Part shown: positions 9,658 to 18,621 of the stretch, one piece after another
Layout: every line of letters begins with the position of its first letter
Position numbering within the stretch: position 1 is the stretch's first letter
Translations under genes and position numbers: made by a program
Source: Roseomonas sp.
Lineage (GTDB): Bacteria; Pseudomonadota; Alphaproteobacteria; Acetobacterales; Acetobacteraceae
Reading direction: 5' to 3'
NCBI GenBank assembly: GCA_028288745.1
Contig: JAQGHX010000094.1
Coordinates: 1 to 46,655, forward strand
Length of the DNA stretch: 46,655 nt
Notes under the pieces: model-generated
What the model saw: only the letters and a program-made list of their open reading frames with translations
Told to the model about the DNA's origin: nothing
Databases searched by the model: none

Positions 9658-9671
9658 GGCATCCAGCGTTG

Positions 9672-11375
9672 TCAGGGTTCGGTCCGTATGGGCACGCTCA
9701 CCGTGAAGCAGGCGCCGCCATCGGGCGCGTTGCCGACGGTGATGGCGCCTTCATGCGCCGTAACCACATTGTAGGCTATGGCCAGGCCCAGGCCAGTGCC
9801 TTGTCCGATCGGCTTGGTGGTGAAAAACGGCTCGAAGATGCGGTCGCGCAGCTCGTCCGGCACGCCGGGGCCGCTATCGTGGATGGTGATGGTATAGATA
9901 CGCCAGTCGCTGCGCGTCGCGATGGTGATGCGCCCCCGGCCGGGAATGGCGTCGGCGGCGTTGCTGACGAGGTTCATCACCACCTGGTTCAGCAGCGCCG
10001 GCAGGCAGAGCAGTTCCTCCGCCCCCTGCAGGTCGCGCTCCACCACCACGCGGTCGCCGAGCTTCGGGCCGAGCAGCGCCAGCACCGTCTCCACCGCCTC
10101 CGGCACGTTCACCACCTGGAAGGCGTTGTCATCCTGGCGGGAGAACTTGCGCAGGCTGGCCACCAGGTCCTGGATGCGCGCCAGTCCCAGCGTCATCGAC
10201 CCCGCCCGGTCGCCGCAGCGCGCCACCAGCGGCGCCGCCTCGGAATCCGGCGGTGTCAGGTCGCCGATCTGGCGCAGCAGCCGCTCGACCGTGCCCTGGT
10301 GGGCCAGGATGAAGGCGAGGGGGTTGTTGATCTCATGCGCGATGCCGGCCACCAGCTCGCCCAGCGAGGCCATCTTGGCGGCCTGCACCAGCTTGGTCTG
10401 GGTATCGCGCAACTGCTGGTTGGCGGCGGCGAGTTCCTCATTGGCGCGGCCCAGCGCCTCGGCCATCGCCGCCTTGGCCTGGGCGCGCTCGATGGTCAGC
10501 GCCCGCTCGCGGGATGCGGCGGCGGTGCGGCGCTCCTCGTCCAGCAGCAGCTTGCGGCGCAGGGCGGCGCGCACCCGCACGCCCATCACCTCCGGCGGTG
10601 CCGGGCTCGGGATCAGGTCGTCGGCGCCGGCGGCGAAAAGCTGGCCGGGCAAAGCCTGCTCCCCAGGCCCGGGCGGGCCGTCGCGCACCAGGGCGACGAT
10701 CTGGAAGCTGGCCCCGGCCTCGGCGCGGAAGGCGTGCAGGCGCTCCGCCAGGGCAACGCCGTCGAAGCGGGCGGTGGCGGCATTCAGCACCACGCAGTCC
10801 CAGGCCGCCGGCTCCGCCCGCAGCGCGTCCAGGGCTGCGTCGGGGCCGGGCGCGGTTTCCACCGCATGGCCGTCGCGGGTCAACTGGGCGGACAGCGCCA
10901 CCCGCTGGGTGGCGCTGTCCTCCACCACCAGAAGGCGGGTGCGGCGGAAGGTGCCGTGCAGGGCATCGCCGGGCTCTTCCGGGGCCGGGTTCTCGGCGCG
11001 CCGGCGCAGCAGGGCCTTGATGCGCAGCAGCAGCAGGTCCTGCCCGGCGGATTTGGGCACATAGGCGTCGGAGCCGCTTTCCAGCCCCTGCCGCTCCAGG
11101 TCGCGTTCCTGCGCCTCCGTCAGCATCAGCACGGGAATGGTGCGGGTGCGGCTGTTCAGCCGGACCTGCCGCACCAGCTCGTCCCCGTTCATGGCGGGCA
11201 GGTGGAAATCCGCGATGATCAGGTCCGGCAGCGGGCCGTTCAGCACTTCCAGCGCCGCCTCGGCGGTGGCGGCACGCTGCACGGTGAAGCCCTGGCCCTC
11301 CAGCATGCGGCGCATCTGCAGGGCCTGGGTCTCGGAATCCTCCACCAGCAACAGGGTGTTGCGGCCATCGGTCAT
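9672..11375 (-). CDS. REC-REC histidine kinase, CheS3-like
   Basis: A 567-residue cytosolic kinase with two N-terminal receivers and a kinase core. Receiver 1 (~5-125) keeps Asp56 in IIADFHLP and the Lys of VPKSA. Receiver 2 (~147-273) keeps the acidic pair in VVEDS, but the acceptor position is Asn198 (CVVLNAAT) and the conserved Lys is missing, so it should not be phosphorylated. A helical linker rich in Ala and Glu (~285-335) leads to the H-box with His347 in [13 protein letters not shown] and an ATPase domain with [12 protein letters not shown] and [12 protein letters not shown]. The ATG overlaps the cheB stop by 4 bp. The layout resembles CheS3 of Rhodospirillum centenum, which also carries two receivers before the kinase core; that match is from memory of the family. 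Confidence 0.93.
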   Translation of the reverse strand: MTDGRNTLLLVEDSETQALQMRRMLEGQGFTVQRAATAEAALEVLNGPLPDLIIADFHLPAMNGDELVRQVRLNSRTRTIPVLMLTEAQERDLERQGLESGSDAYVPKSAGQDLLLLRIKALLRRRAENPAPEEPGDALHGTFRRTRLLVVEDSATQRVALSAQLTRDGHAVETAPGPDAALDALRAEPAAWDCVVLNAATARFDGVALAERLHAFRAEAGASFQIVALVRDGPPGPGEQALPGQLFAAGADDLIPSPAPPEVMGVRVRAALRRKLLLDEERRTAAASRERALTIERAQAKAAMAEALGRANEELAAANQQLRDTQTKLVQAAKMASLGELVAGIAHEINNPLAFILAHQGTVERLLRQIGDLTPPDSEAAPLVARCGDRAGSMTLGLARIQDLVASLRKFSRQDDNAFQVVNVPEAVETVLALLGPKLGDRVVVERDLQGAEELLCLPALLNQVVMNLVSNAADAIPGRGRITIATRSDWRIYTITIHDSGPGVPDELRDRIFEPFFTTKPIGQGTGLGLAIAYNVVTAHEGAITVGNAPDGGACFTVSVPIRTEP

Positions 11376-12508
11376 CGTCCCGCTTCCTGCCGTGCCAGTT
11401 GCGCCAGGCGGGGGCCGACCGCCGGCAGTGGCAGACTGAGGCTGGAACCGCCCAGCCGTACCGCCGCCGCCGGCATGCCATAGACCACCGCCGTGCTCTC
11501 ATGCTCGGTGATGGTGTAGCCGCCGGACTGGCGCATCTCCGCCAGGCCCACCGCGCCGTCCTCCCCCATGCCGGTCAGCAGGACGCCCAGCGCCTGGGCG
11601 CCGGCGGCCTCGGCCACGCTGCGGAACAGCAGGGTGGCCGAGGGGCGCTGGCTGGCGATGGGTTGCCCGTTGCTCAGCCGCAGGGTGCCCTGGAGGGTCA
11701 GCAGCAGGTGCCGGTCGCCCGGCGCCACATAGACATGGCCGGGCCGGGCGGGCTCGCCCTCCTGCGCCACGGCCACCTTCATCGGCACCAGCCCGTCCAG
11801 CCAGTGGGCGAAGCCTTCCATGAAGGCAGCGCCCATGTGCTGCACCAGCAACACGGGCAACGGGAAATCGGCCGGCAGCGCGCCCAGCACCTGCGCCAGG
11901 GCCGGCGGCCCGCCGGTGGAAGCGGCGATGGCCAGCACCGAGGGCTGCGAGGGCGGCCGCTGCGCCGCCATGCCCGGCCCCAGCGGTGGCCGGGAACGGG
12001 GGGGCATGGCGGCGCGCTGCCGGATCACCGCCACCTGGCTCATGATGTAGAGCTGCGTGCAGATGGTCTCCGCGATCTGCGCGAAGCCGCCGGTCTCAAT
12101 GCCGACGGGCTTTTCCACCACCGAGAGCGCACCCGCCCGCAGCGCGTTCATCGAGATGCTGAAGGTCGAATCCTGCACGCTGTCGGCGATGACGACGATG
12201 GGCGTCGGCTGTTCCGCCATGATGCGGCGGGTCGCCTCCAGCCCGTCCATGCCCGGCAGGCGGATATCCATCGAGACGACATCGGGCCGCACGCGCGGCA
12301 TTTCCTGCAACGCCTCCTCGGCCGAGGCGACGGCGGCGGCGAGCGTCAGCCGTGGATCGCGCGAGACGATATGCGCCAGCAGGCGCCGCACCACCAGCGA
12401 GTCCTCGACGATCATGACGCGCACGGGCATGACGCGCGCGGGCACCGCGTGGGGCGGCAGTGCCTGGGCCCGCATCGGAGGGATGGGGGGCGGGGCAGGG
12501 CGGGTCAC
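11372..12508 (-). CDS. cheB: Chemoreceptor glutamate methylesterase CheB
   Basis: CheB removes methyl groups from chemoreceptor glutamates and thereby resets the pathway. The receiver (~29-140) has Asp81 in VVSMDIRLPGMDG. The C-terminal methylesterase has the catalytic triad Ser197 (AIAASTGGPPAL), His224 (VQHMGAAF) and Asp317 (GMGEDGAVG). A proline-rich linker joins the two. Length (378) is near normal, with a ~28-residue proline-rich N-terminal extension. The first start is GTG 12508, which overlaps the cheA stop in GTGA; an internal ATG at 12475 or 12430 could also serve. It is opposed by the cheR product encoded upstream in the operon. Confidence 0.96.
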   Translation of the reverse strand: MTRPAPPPIPPMRAQALPPHAVPARVMPVRVMIVEDSLVVRRLLAHIVSRDPRLTLAAAVASAEEALQEMPRVRPDVVSMDIRLPGMDGLEATRRIMAEQPTPIVVIADSVQDSTFSISMNALRAGALSVVEKPVGIETGGFAQIAETICTQLYIMSQVAVIRQRAAMPPRSRPPLGPGMAAQRPPSQPSVLAIAASTGGPPALAQVLGALPADFPLPVLLVQHMGAAFMEGFAHWLDGLVPMKVAVAQEGEPARPGHVYVAPGDRHLLLTLQGTLRLSNGQPIASQRPSATLLFRSVAEAAGAQALGVLLTGMGEDGAVGLAEMRQSGGYTITEHESTAVVYGMPAAAVRLGGSSLSLPLPAVGPRLAQLARQEAGR

Positions 12509-14823
12509 AGCATCTGTCCGATCGTGGCGAGCAGCTCGCGCTGGTCGAATTTCTGTTTGGCGATATAGGCCTGGGCACCGAGATCCAGGCCCCGCCGGAC
12601 ATCCTCCGGCGCGGCGCGGGAGGTCATGAGGATCACCGGGATTGGCGCCAGCCGCGGGTCGTTCTTGAGCGCCTGCAGCAGGGCGAAGCCATCCATCCGC
12701 GGCATCTCGACATCGGCGACGACGAGGTCCACCACCGCCTCGCCGCTGCGCAGCAGGTTCAGCGCGTCAAGCCCGTCCACGCTGAGCAGCACGCGGTAGC
12801 CCTGGGCCTCCAGGATGCTCTTTTCCAGCGTGCGGGTAGTGATGCTGTCATCCACCACCAGGATGGTGGCGGCGGCGCGCTCCTCGGGGGCGGCGAGGCC
12901 CAGCATGCCGGCGCCGAGATGCCCCTCGTCGCGCAGCCAGCGCCCCACCAGCCCCTCGGGGCTCAGCACCAGCACGGGCGTATCGCCTTCGCGCGGGGCG
13001 ATGCCGCTGACAAGCTCGGTGTCCAGGCCGGGGGCGTCCAGGCTGTCGACCAGCAGGGTCCGCACGTCGCGGGCGGCATTCACCGCCACGGCGCAGCGGC
13101 GCCCGCCGCGGCGCAGCAGCACCGCGTTCACATGGCCGGCCTCGACCGGGATGGTGGCGTCGGCGGAGCCCAGCAGGGCGGACAGGGAAACCAGCGGGGC
13201 GATCACGAGGGCGGTAACGTCACGCCCCCCCGCTTCGATGCGCAGCACCGGCCGGCCTTCCACGCTTTCCACCGAGGGCAGCGGCAGGCGCAGCAAACGC
13301 TCCACCCCGTGGCTCGGCACGCCATAGACCTGCCCGCCCGCCTCCACCAGCAACAGCTTCTGCCGGGCGGCGGAGAAGGGCACGGCGATCTCGACCTCGG
13401 TGCCGGCGCTGGCCGGGCGGCGGGCACGCATCAGGGCCCCGCCGCGCAGCCGCCGCGCGGCCTCCGCCACAACGGAAAGCCCCATGCCCCGGCCGGACAG
13501 CCGGTCCACCTCGGCGGCGGTGGAGAAGCCAGGCTCGAAGACCAGGGTCAGCAGCCGGTCGGGCGGCGGTGGCGGGGCACCACGGGCACGCCCGGGCAGC
13601 AGGCCCTGGCGGATGGCGGTGGCCTCGATGCGGGCGAGATTGGGGCCGCGCCCGTCATCGCTGACCGTCAGCACCAGCAGCCCGCCCCGGCCAGACAGGC
13701 GCAGCACCACCTCGGCCCGGTCCGGCTTGCCGGCGGCGCGCCGTTCCTCCGGCTGTTCCACCCCGTGGCTGATGGCGTTGCGCAGCAGGTGCAGCACCGG
13801 GTCCTTCAGGGTCTGCAGCACCCGGCGGTCGGCCTGGACATCCATGCCCTCCAGCCGCACCGCCACGTCCTGCCCGGCCTCGCGCGCCAGATCCCGCGCC
13901 ATGCGGCCGAGCGGGCCCAGCACCGCCTCAGCCGGCACCAGGGCGATGGCCTCGACCTGCTCGCGCACGCGCTGGGCGGCGCTCTCGGCGGCGAAGCCAT
14001 GGGCCCGCTGGTCGCGCGTCATGCGGGTGACACTGCGGGACAGGCGGCTGAGTTCGCGTTCCACCTCGCGCAGGCGGGGGTCGGGGGCGCCGCGCAGCAT
14101 CGCCTCGCAGGCCCGGCGCAGCCCGCCGAGCCCGGCTTCCAGCGCGCGCAGCTCGCCCTCCAGCGCGCTGTGGCGGGAGACTTCCTCGGATAGGGCATGC
14201 ACGGCGGTGGCAAGGCTTTCCACCTGCGCGGCATTCACCCGCAGGTATTCGACCGCGCCATGGCCGGCGGCCGGGCCCGCCGAGGCCGGGTCCGGCGGCG
14301 CGTCCCCGTCCGGCGTATCCGTGGCCTGCGCATCCGCAACCGGCGCGGCGGCCGGTATGGGCGCCGGTGGCTGCGCGGCTGGCGATTCAGGTTGTCGCGG
14401 GCTGCGCGGTTCCGCCGCCGGGGCGCCCCCGGTGGTTGCCGGCGCGTCCAGCAGCGCGTCCAGCGCGGCGATGGCGGCGGCCGGCACCGGCGGCGCCGCG
14501 TCCGCCGCCAGGGCCGCGACATAGCCCTCGATCCCGTCCAGCCCCACCTGCACGCCGGCCGCGACATGGCGGTCGAGCACCATGCCGCCTTCCGCCACGC
14601 GGGCCAGTACGGCTTCCAGCCGGTGGGCCATTTCCTCGACCACCGGCAGGTCCACCGCGCGGGCCGCGCCCTTCAGGCTATGCGCGCGCCGGAAGATATC
14701 GCGCAGGTCGGGCGGCTCGCCACGCCCGGTGGCGTCCAGCGCGGCCCGGATGGCGCCCAGATGCTCCTTGTGCTCGGCATCGAAGGCCGCGAGCAGCTCC
14801 TGGCGCAGATCCGACATCGGCAT
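12505..14823 (-). CDS. cheA: Chemotaxis-type histidine kinase CheA fused to a receiver
   Basis: A 772-residue hybrid CheA. The N-terminal Hpt domain carries the phosphorylated His48 (RRAHSLKGAARAV). After a Pro/Ala-rich linker (~130-190) and a helical dimerisation region, the ATPase domain shows LHLLRNAISHGVEQ, DDGRGPN and GRGMGLSVV. A CheW-like coupling domain follows (~490-630), and a CheY-type receiver closes the protein (~648-772) with Asp704 in VADVEMPRMDG. This is the WspE/CheA3 architecture rather than that of flagellar CheA. The start could be ATG 14823 or ATG 14817, both behind AGGCGGGG. The stop overlaps the cheB start by 4 bp. The receiver may act as sink or self-regulator. Confidence 0.96.
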   Translation of the reverse strand: MPMSDLRQELLAAFDAEHKEHLGAIRAALDATGRGEPPDLRDIFRRAHSLKGAARAVDLPVVEEMAHRLEAVLARVAEGGMVLDRHVAAGVQVGLDGIEGYVAALAADAAPPVPAAAIAALDALLDAPATTGGAPAAEPRSPRQPESPAAQPPAPIPAAAPVADAQATDTPDGDAPPDPASAGPAAGHGAVEYLRVNAAQVESLATAVHALSEEVSRHSALEGELRALEAGLGGLRRACEAMLRGAPDPRLREVERELSRLSRSVTRMTRDQRAHGFAAESAAQRVREQVEAIALVPAEAVLGPLGRMARDLAREAGQDVAVRLEGMDVQADRRVLQTLKDPVLHLLRNAISHGVEQPEERRAAGKPDRAEVVLRLSGRGGLLVLTVSDDGRGPNLARIEATAIRQGLLPGRARGAPPPPPDRLLTLVFEPGFSTAAEVDRLSGRGMGLSVVAEAARRLRGGALMRARRPASAGTEVEIAVPFSAARQKLLLVEAGGQVYGVPSHGVERLLRLPLPSVESVEGRPVLRIEAGGRDVTALVIAPLVSLSALLGSADATIPVEAGHVNAVLLRRGGRRCAVAVNAARDVRTLLVDSLDAPGLDTELVSGIAPREGDTPVLVLSPEGLVGRWLRDEGHLGAGMLGLAAPEERAAATILVVDDSITTRTLEKSILEAQGYRVLLSVDGLDALNLLRSGEAVVDLVVADVEMPRMDGFALLQALKNDPRLAPIPVILMTSRAAPEDVRRGLDLGAQAYIAKQKFDQRELLATIGQML

Positions 14824-14841
14824 GGGCCGGCGGGCCCCGCC

Positions 14842-16509
14842 TCAGACGCGGTAGCGGTCGGCGAGGCCGACCAGTTGCTGCGAGAGCTGGGACAGGTTCG
14901 CCGCCGCTGTATCCAGCTGCCGCGTGCCCGCCGCCGTCTGCTGGCTGGCCTGCCGGATGTTCTGCAGCGCGCCCATCACCTGCTCTATTCCGAGTTGCTG
15001 CTGGTTGGTGCTGGCCACGATCTGCTGGAAGGTCTGCACGCTTTCCTGGATACGGCCGCTGATCTCGTTAATGGTGGTGTGGGTGGTGTCGGTACGCTCG
15101 CGCCCCGCCGCCACGCGCTTCACCGCTTCCTCCGTCAGCATCACCGAGGAATTGATGCCGCGCTGGATGTCACCCAGGATCGAGCGCACCTGCGACGTCG
15201 CTTCCTTGGCCTGGTCGGCCAGCGTCTTCATCTCGGCGGCCACGACGGCGAAGCTGCGGCCCTGCTCGCCGGCCGCCGCCGCCTCGATCGCCGCGTTCAG
15301 CGCCAGCAGGTGGGAGCGTTCGGAGATGTCGTTGACAGTGGTGATGATCTCGCCGATCGCTTGCGTCTTCTCGCTGAGCGCCACGATGTTGCCGGCCACG
15401 GCCTCGGCCTGCTCGCGGATGGCGTCCATCGCCCGCACCGTCTCGTCCACCGCCCGCAGGCCGGAACTGCTGGTCTGCGCGGTGGCCTGGGCGGATGCGA
15501 TGACCTCCTGCGCCCGCTTGCCGATCTGCACGCCGGAATGGGTGATCTCGTCCACCGTCGCCGCCGTTTCCTGCACGGCGGCAAGCTGTTCCTCGACGCT
15601 CGCCGCCTGTTCCTGCGTGCTCGCGCGGATCTCGGCGGCGGCGGCGTTCAGGTTCTCGGTGGCGTCCCGGCTCTGGCGCGCCATCTGGCGCAGCCCTTCG
15701 ACCATGGCGTTCAGCGTGACGCCGAGCCGCCCCAGCTCGTCATTGCCGGTGGCGGCAGCGGCTCCCGAGAGGTCGCCGCGCCCGACGCGCTCCACGAAGG
15801 TCATGAAGGCCGTCAGCGGATTCACGATGGAACGACGGATGAGCAGTGCGATGATGATGCCCAGCAGCACCGCGCCCACCAGTACGATGACGACGGAGAC
15901 GCGGCTTTCCTCGTAGATCTCGGCGCTGCGCTGCTGGCCGGATGCGATGACCCCGTCCAGCGCCTCCTGCACCCGCTCAACCAGCTGGCCGAATTCGCCA
16001 CGGCTGTTCACCGCCTGGTCGCCAGAGGCGAAGATCGCGTTGATGTCGTTGCCGCGGATGGCCTGCACCTGCGCCTGCGTCTGCTCGCGGATCTGGCGCA
16101 GCGGCACCGCTGCCTGGCTCAGCAGCTGCGAGATTATCTGCCAGCCGCCGACGCGCTGGGTGGACAGCGCCGTGGCGGCGTTGCGGTTGGCGGTGGCCAG
16201 CATCTCGGCCAGCAGCGCCTCGGCACGGCTGGCATCGCGCTGCCAGACCTCCGCCAGATCGTCGGCCGGCGCGTTGCGGCCCAGGCTGCGCAGCAGGAAG
16301 CGGTTGACGCTGCGGCTGCGCACCTCCTGCATATCGGCCTCGGCGTCGCGCAACTGGGACAACTGGCGCGCGATGACAAGGTCGCGGGTGACGATGGTTT
16401 CCGTCGCCCGGGTGGCGACGCTGATCTGGCTGAGGCCATAGACGCCCAGCAGCACCAGCAGGAGCACGATGGCGGCGAAGCCGAGAAGGATGCGGTTGGC
16501 GATGCTCAA
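14842..16509 (-). CDS. Methyl-accepting chemotaxis protein
   Basis: The receptor of the operon, 555 residues. Membrane helix 1 is at ~8-28, a periplasmic helical sensor domain at ~29-203, helix 2 at ~205-226, then HAMP and a long cytoplasmic coiled coil. The hairpin tip reads ERSHLLALNAAIEAAAAGEQ, the kinase-binding signature. It ends in ADRYRV without the C-terminal pentapeptide that tethers CheR in enterobacteria. The ligand is unknown; the periplasmic part has no cache fold I can recognise and looks like a four-helix bundle. The start is TTG 16509, four bases after the cheW stop, with GGAG nine bases upstream; no in-frame ATG lies before the first helix. Confidence 0.96.
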   Translation of the reverse strand: MSIANRILLGFAAIVLLLVLLGVYGLSQISVATRATETIVTRDLVIARQLSQLRDAEADMQEVRSRSVNRFLLRSLGRNAPADDLAEVWQRDASRAEALLAEMLATANRNAATALSTQRVGGWQIISQLLSQAAVPLRQIREQTQAQVQAIRGNDINAIFASGDQAVNSRGEFGQLVERVQEALDGVIASGQQRSAEIYEESRVSVVIVLVGAVLLGIIIALLIRRSIVNPLTAFMTFVERVGRGDLSGAAAATGNDELGRLGVTLNAMVEGLRQMARQSRDATENLNAAAAEIRASTQEQAASVEEQLAAVQETAATVDEITHSGVQIGKRAQEVIASAQATAQTSSSGLRAVDETVRAMDAIREQAEAVAGNIVALSEKTQAIGEIITTVNDISERSHLLALNAAIEAAAAGEQGRSFAVVAAEMKTLADQAKEATSQVRSILGDIQRGINSSVMLTEEAVKRVAAGRERTDTTHTTINEISGRIQESVQTFQQIVASTNQQQLGIEQVMGALQNIRQASQQTAAGTRQLDTAAANLSQLSQQLVGLADRYRV

Positions 16510-16513
16510 GGCG

Positions 16514-17137
16514 TCAGGCTCCGGTGGGGGCGGCTGCGGGCGTGAGTGGGGCGGCGTCGGCCAGGTATGGCCGCAAAAGGTGGTCGAGGTCGATCAGCCC
16601 GACCAGGGCGGTCCCATCCCCGGAGGGTCCGGCCGGCGCCGGTCCCGCCTGGGCGAGGCCGGCGGGGGCCAGGGCGTGGCCGATGACGGCGCGATGGGCG
16701 GCGAGGCTGGCACCCGCGGCATCGGCCGGCGCGGCCTGGATGGCGCCCAGCGCGCGGTCGACGCGCAGCGCGAAGCGGCGGGGGGCATGGCGCAGCAGCA
16801 GCAGGTGGCCGCCCGCGCCGGCCAGGGGCACCGGCCCGCCCAGCGCGGCGCCGAGGTCGAGCACGATGAACACCTGCCCGGCGCGGCCATACAGCCCCAG
16901 CATGGCCGGCGGCGTGCCGGGGGCGGGCGTGCAGGGGCCGAAGGGCACCACCCGCAGCACGGCGGAGAGCGGCAGGCCATAAAGCTCGTTGCCCTGGGCG
17001 CAGGCCAGCAGGGCCAGTTGCGCCGCCGCCCCGGCCGGGGTGCCGCCGCGGGCGGCCAGCGCGCGGGTGCGGGCCTCCAGGATGCGCGCGGCGCGCGGCG
17101 CGTCGTGAAGTGGTGGCACGGCGGGGCGGGCGGGCAT
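16514..17137 (-). CDS. cheW: CheW-like coupling protein (second copy)
   Basis: A 207-residue adaptor that links receptor and CheA. The CheW fold spans ~40-160: LLACAQGNELYGLPLSAVL, then GLYGRAGQVFIVLDLGAALG and FALRVDRALGAI. It is longer than plain CheW (~160) because of an Ala/Pro-rich N-terminal 35 residues and a C-terminal tail, and it is quite divergent from the other CheW of the operon. It begins 2 bases after the cheR stop, with AGGAAG inside the end of cheR as ribosome site. By position it corresponds to WspD or to one of the two CheW3 proteins. Confidence 0.9.
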   Translation of the reverse strand: MPARPAVPPLHDAPRAARILEARTRALAARGGTPAGAAAQLALLACAQGNELYGLPLSAVLRVVPFGPCTPAPGTPPAMLGLYGRAGQVFIVLDLGAALGGPVPLAGAGGHLLLLRHAPRRFALRVDRALGAIQAAPADAAGASLAAHRAVIGHALAPAGLAQAGPAPAGPSGDGTALVGLIDLDHLLRPYLADAAPLTPAAAPTGA

Positions 17138-17139
17138 GG

Positions 17140-18621
17140 TCAGCGCGCTTCCTGGGCGAGGTGCAGGCGGGCGGCGGCACGCAGGTCACGGGCGGTCATG
17201 CCGTCGCCTTCCTCCAGCGGGGCATTGTCGGGCAGGCCATGGGCGATGCGCGCGGCGGCGGCGATGGCCTTGCGGCCGGGTACCTGCCGCCCTTGCTCCA
17301 GCAACAGCAGGCCAAGCTGGTAATGCGCGATGGCGAAGCCGTCCCGCAGCGCGATGGCCCGGCGGAAGGCGCGCTCGGCCTCCGCGCCCAGGCCACGGGC
17401 ACGGGCGACCATGGCGTCGTAGAAATGCAGCAGCGCATGGCCGGGCTCGGCCGCCAGCCCTTCCCGGCAGGCCCGGCTGGCACCGTCCAGGTCGCCCAGA
17501 TCCGCCCGCTGCCGGGCCTTCTCGAGCGCCGCACCCACTGGCGGGGTGGGGGCGGCCGGCTGGGGCGCTGCGCTGGGGGCCGGCGCGGCGCTGGCCTCCG
17601 GGGCGGGCCATGTCAGGGTGAGGGATGCCGCGGCCGGAAGCGGCCCGGCCTGGGGCGTCGCGGTATCCGGCGTTTCGGCCCAGGACGTCACTGTCTGGGG
17701 CGGGGCCGCCGATGCGGGCGGCAGGGTGAGGTCCAGCCCTTCGGCCGCGCGGCGCCACGCGGCGGTGCCAGGCAGTGTCACCGGGTGCAGAAATTCCGAG
17801 AAGGCGGGGTTCGGTTCCGCATGGCCGAGCAGCAGCCAGCCACCCGGCACCAGCCGGCTGGCCAGCGCCCGCACCACGCGCACCACCATATCCGGGTGGA
17901 AATAGATCAGCACGTTGCGGCAGAGCACGAGGTCGAACTCGTTCATGTCGAGCGCGGTGTCAGGCCCCAGCAGCGCCAGCAGGTTGTGGCGGCGGAAGCT
18001 CACCATGGCCCGGTGCTGCGGCCGCAGCCGCCAGCCCTTGCCATCCGCGTCGGGCAGGAAATCCTGCAGCCGCTCCTGCTCCGGCAGGGCGCGCAGCGCC
18101 CAGGGGGAGAAGCTGCCATGCCGCGCGCTGTCCAGCGCCGCCTCGTTCAGGTCGGTGCCGATCAGGGTGATGCGCCAATCGTCCAGCGCTTCCCCCAGCA
18201 TCCGCCGCAGCAGGATGGCAATGGAATAGGGTTCCGACCCGTTGGCGCAGCCGGCGCTCCAGATGCGCAGGCGGCGGCTGGCGCGGTTGCGCTCCAGCAA
18301 CCCGGGCAGGATGGTGTCGCGCAGCGCCGCGAACTGCTCGGCATAGCGGAAGAAGAACGTCTCGCCGATGGTGACCTCGGCATCCAGGGCCACCCATTCG
18401 GCCTCGCCGAGCACCGGGTCGGCCAGCCGCTCCAGGTAGGCGCCGGTGCCGGGCAGGCCCAGGGCGCGCAACCGGCGGCGCACCCGCTCCCACAGCAGGT
18501 CGTCCTTGTCCTCGTAGTAGTAATGGCCGGTACGGCGGATCAACTGCGCCTTCAGCCGCAGGAAGTCGGTATCCGGCAGAAAGGCGGGGCGGGCCTCGGT
18601 GGCGGACGTCATCCGGCCCAT
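17140..18621 (-). CDS. cheR: Chemoreceptor methyltransferase CheR with TPR tail
   Basis: CheR uses S-adenosylmethionine to methylate glutamates of the receptor. The N-terminal half (~15-285) shows the SAM-binding segment IWSAGCANGSEPYSIAILL and CRNVLIYFHPDMVV. The usual GEEPYS motif is GSEPYS here, a small change. After a long Ala/Pro linker (~290-370), tetratricopeptide-like helices fill ~370-450 (ALEKARQRADLGDLDGASRA onward). A CheR with C-terminal TPRs is the hallmark of WspC and relatives. Two start codons are possible: ATG 18621, or ATG 18612 whose ATGA overlaps the upstream cheW stop. The receptor lacks a tether peptide, so the TPRs may help docking (inference). Confidence 0.95.
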   Translation of the reverse strand: MGRMTSATEARPAFLPDTDFLRLKAQLIRRTGHYYYEDKDDLLWERVRRRLRALGLPGTGAYLERLADPVLGEAEWVALDAEVTIGETFFFRYAEQFAALRDTILPGLLERNRASRRLRIWSAGCANGSEPYSIAILLRRMLGEALDDWRITLIGTDLNEAALDSARHGSFSPWALRALPEQERLQDFLPDADGKGWRLRPQHRAMVSFRRHNLLALLGPDTALDMNEFDLVLCRNVLIYFHPDMVVRVVRALASRLVPGGWLLLGHAEPNPAFSEFLHPVTLPGTAAWRRAAEGLDLTLPPASAAPPQTVTSWAETPDTATPQAGPLPAAASLTLTWPAPEASAAPAPSAAPQPAAPTPPVGAALEKARQRADLGDLDGASRACREGLAAEPGHALLHFYDAMVARARGLGAEAERAFRRAIALRDGFAIAHYQLGLLLLEQGRQVPGRKAIAAAARIAHGLPDNAPLEEGDGMTARDLRAAARLHLAQEAR

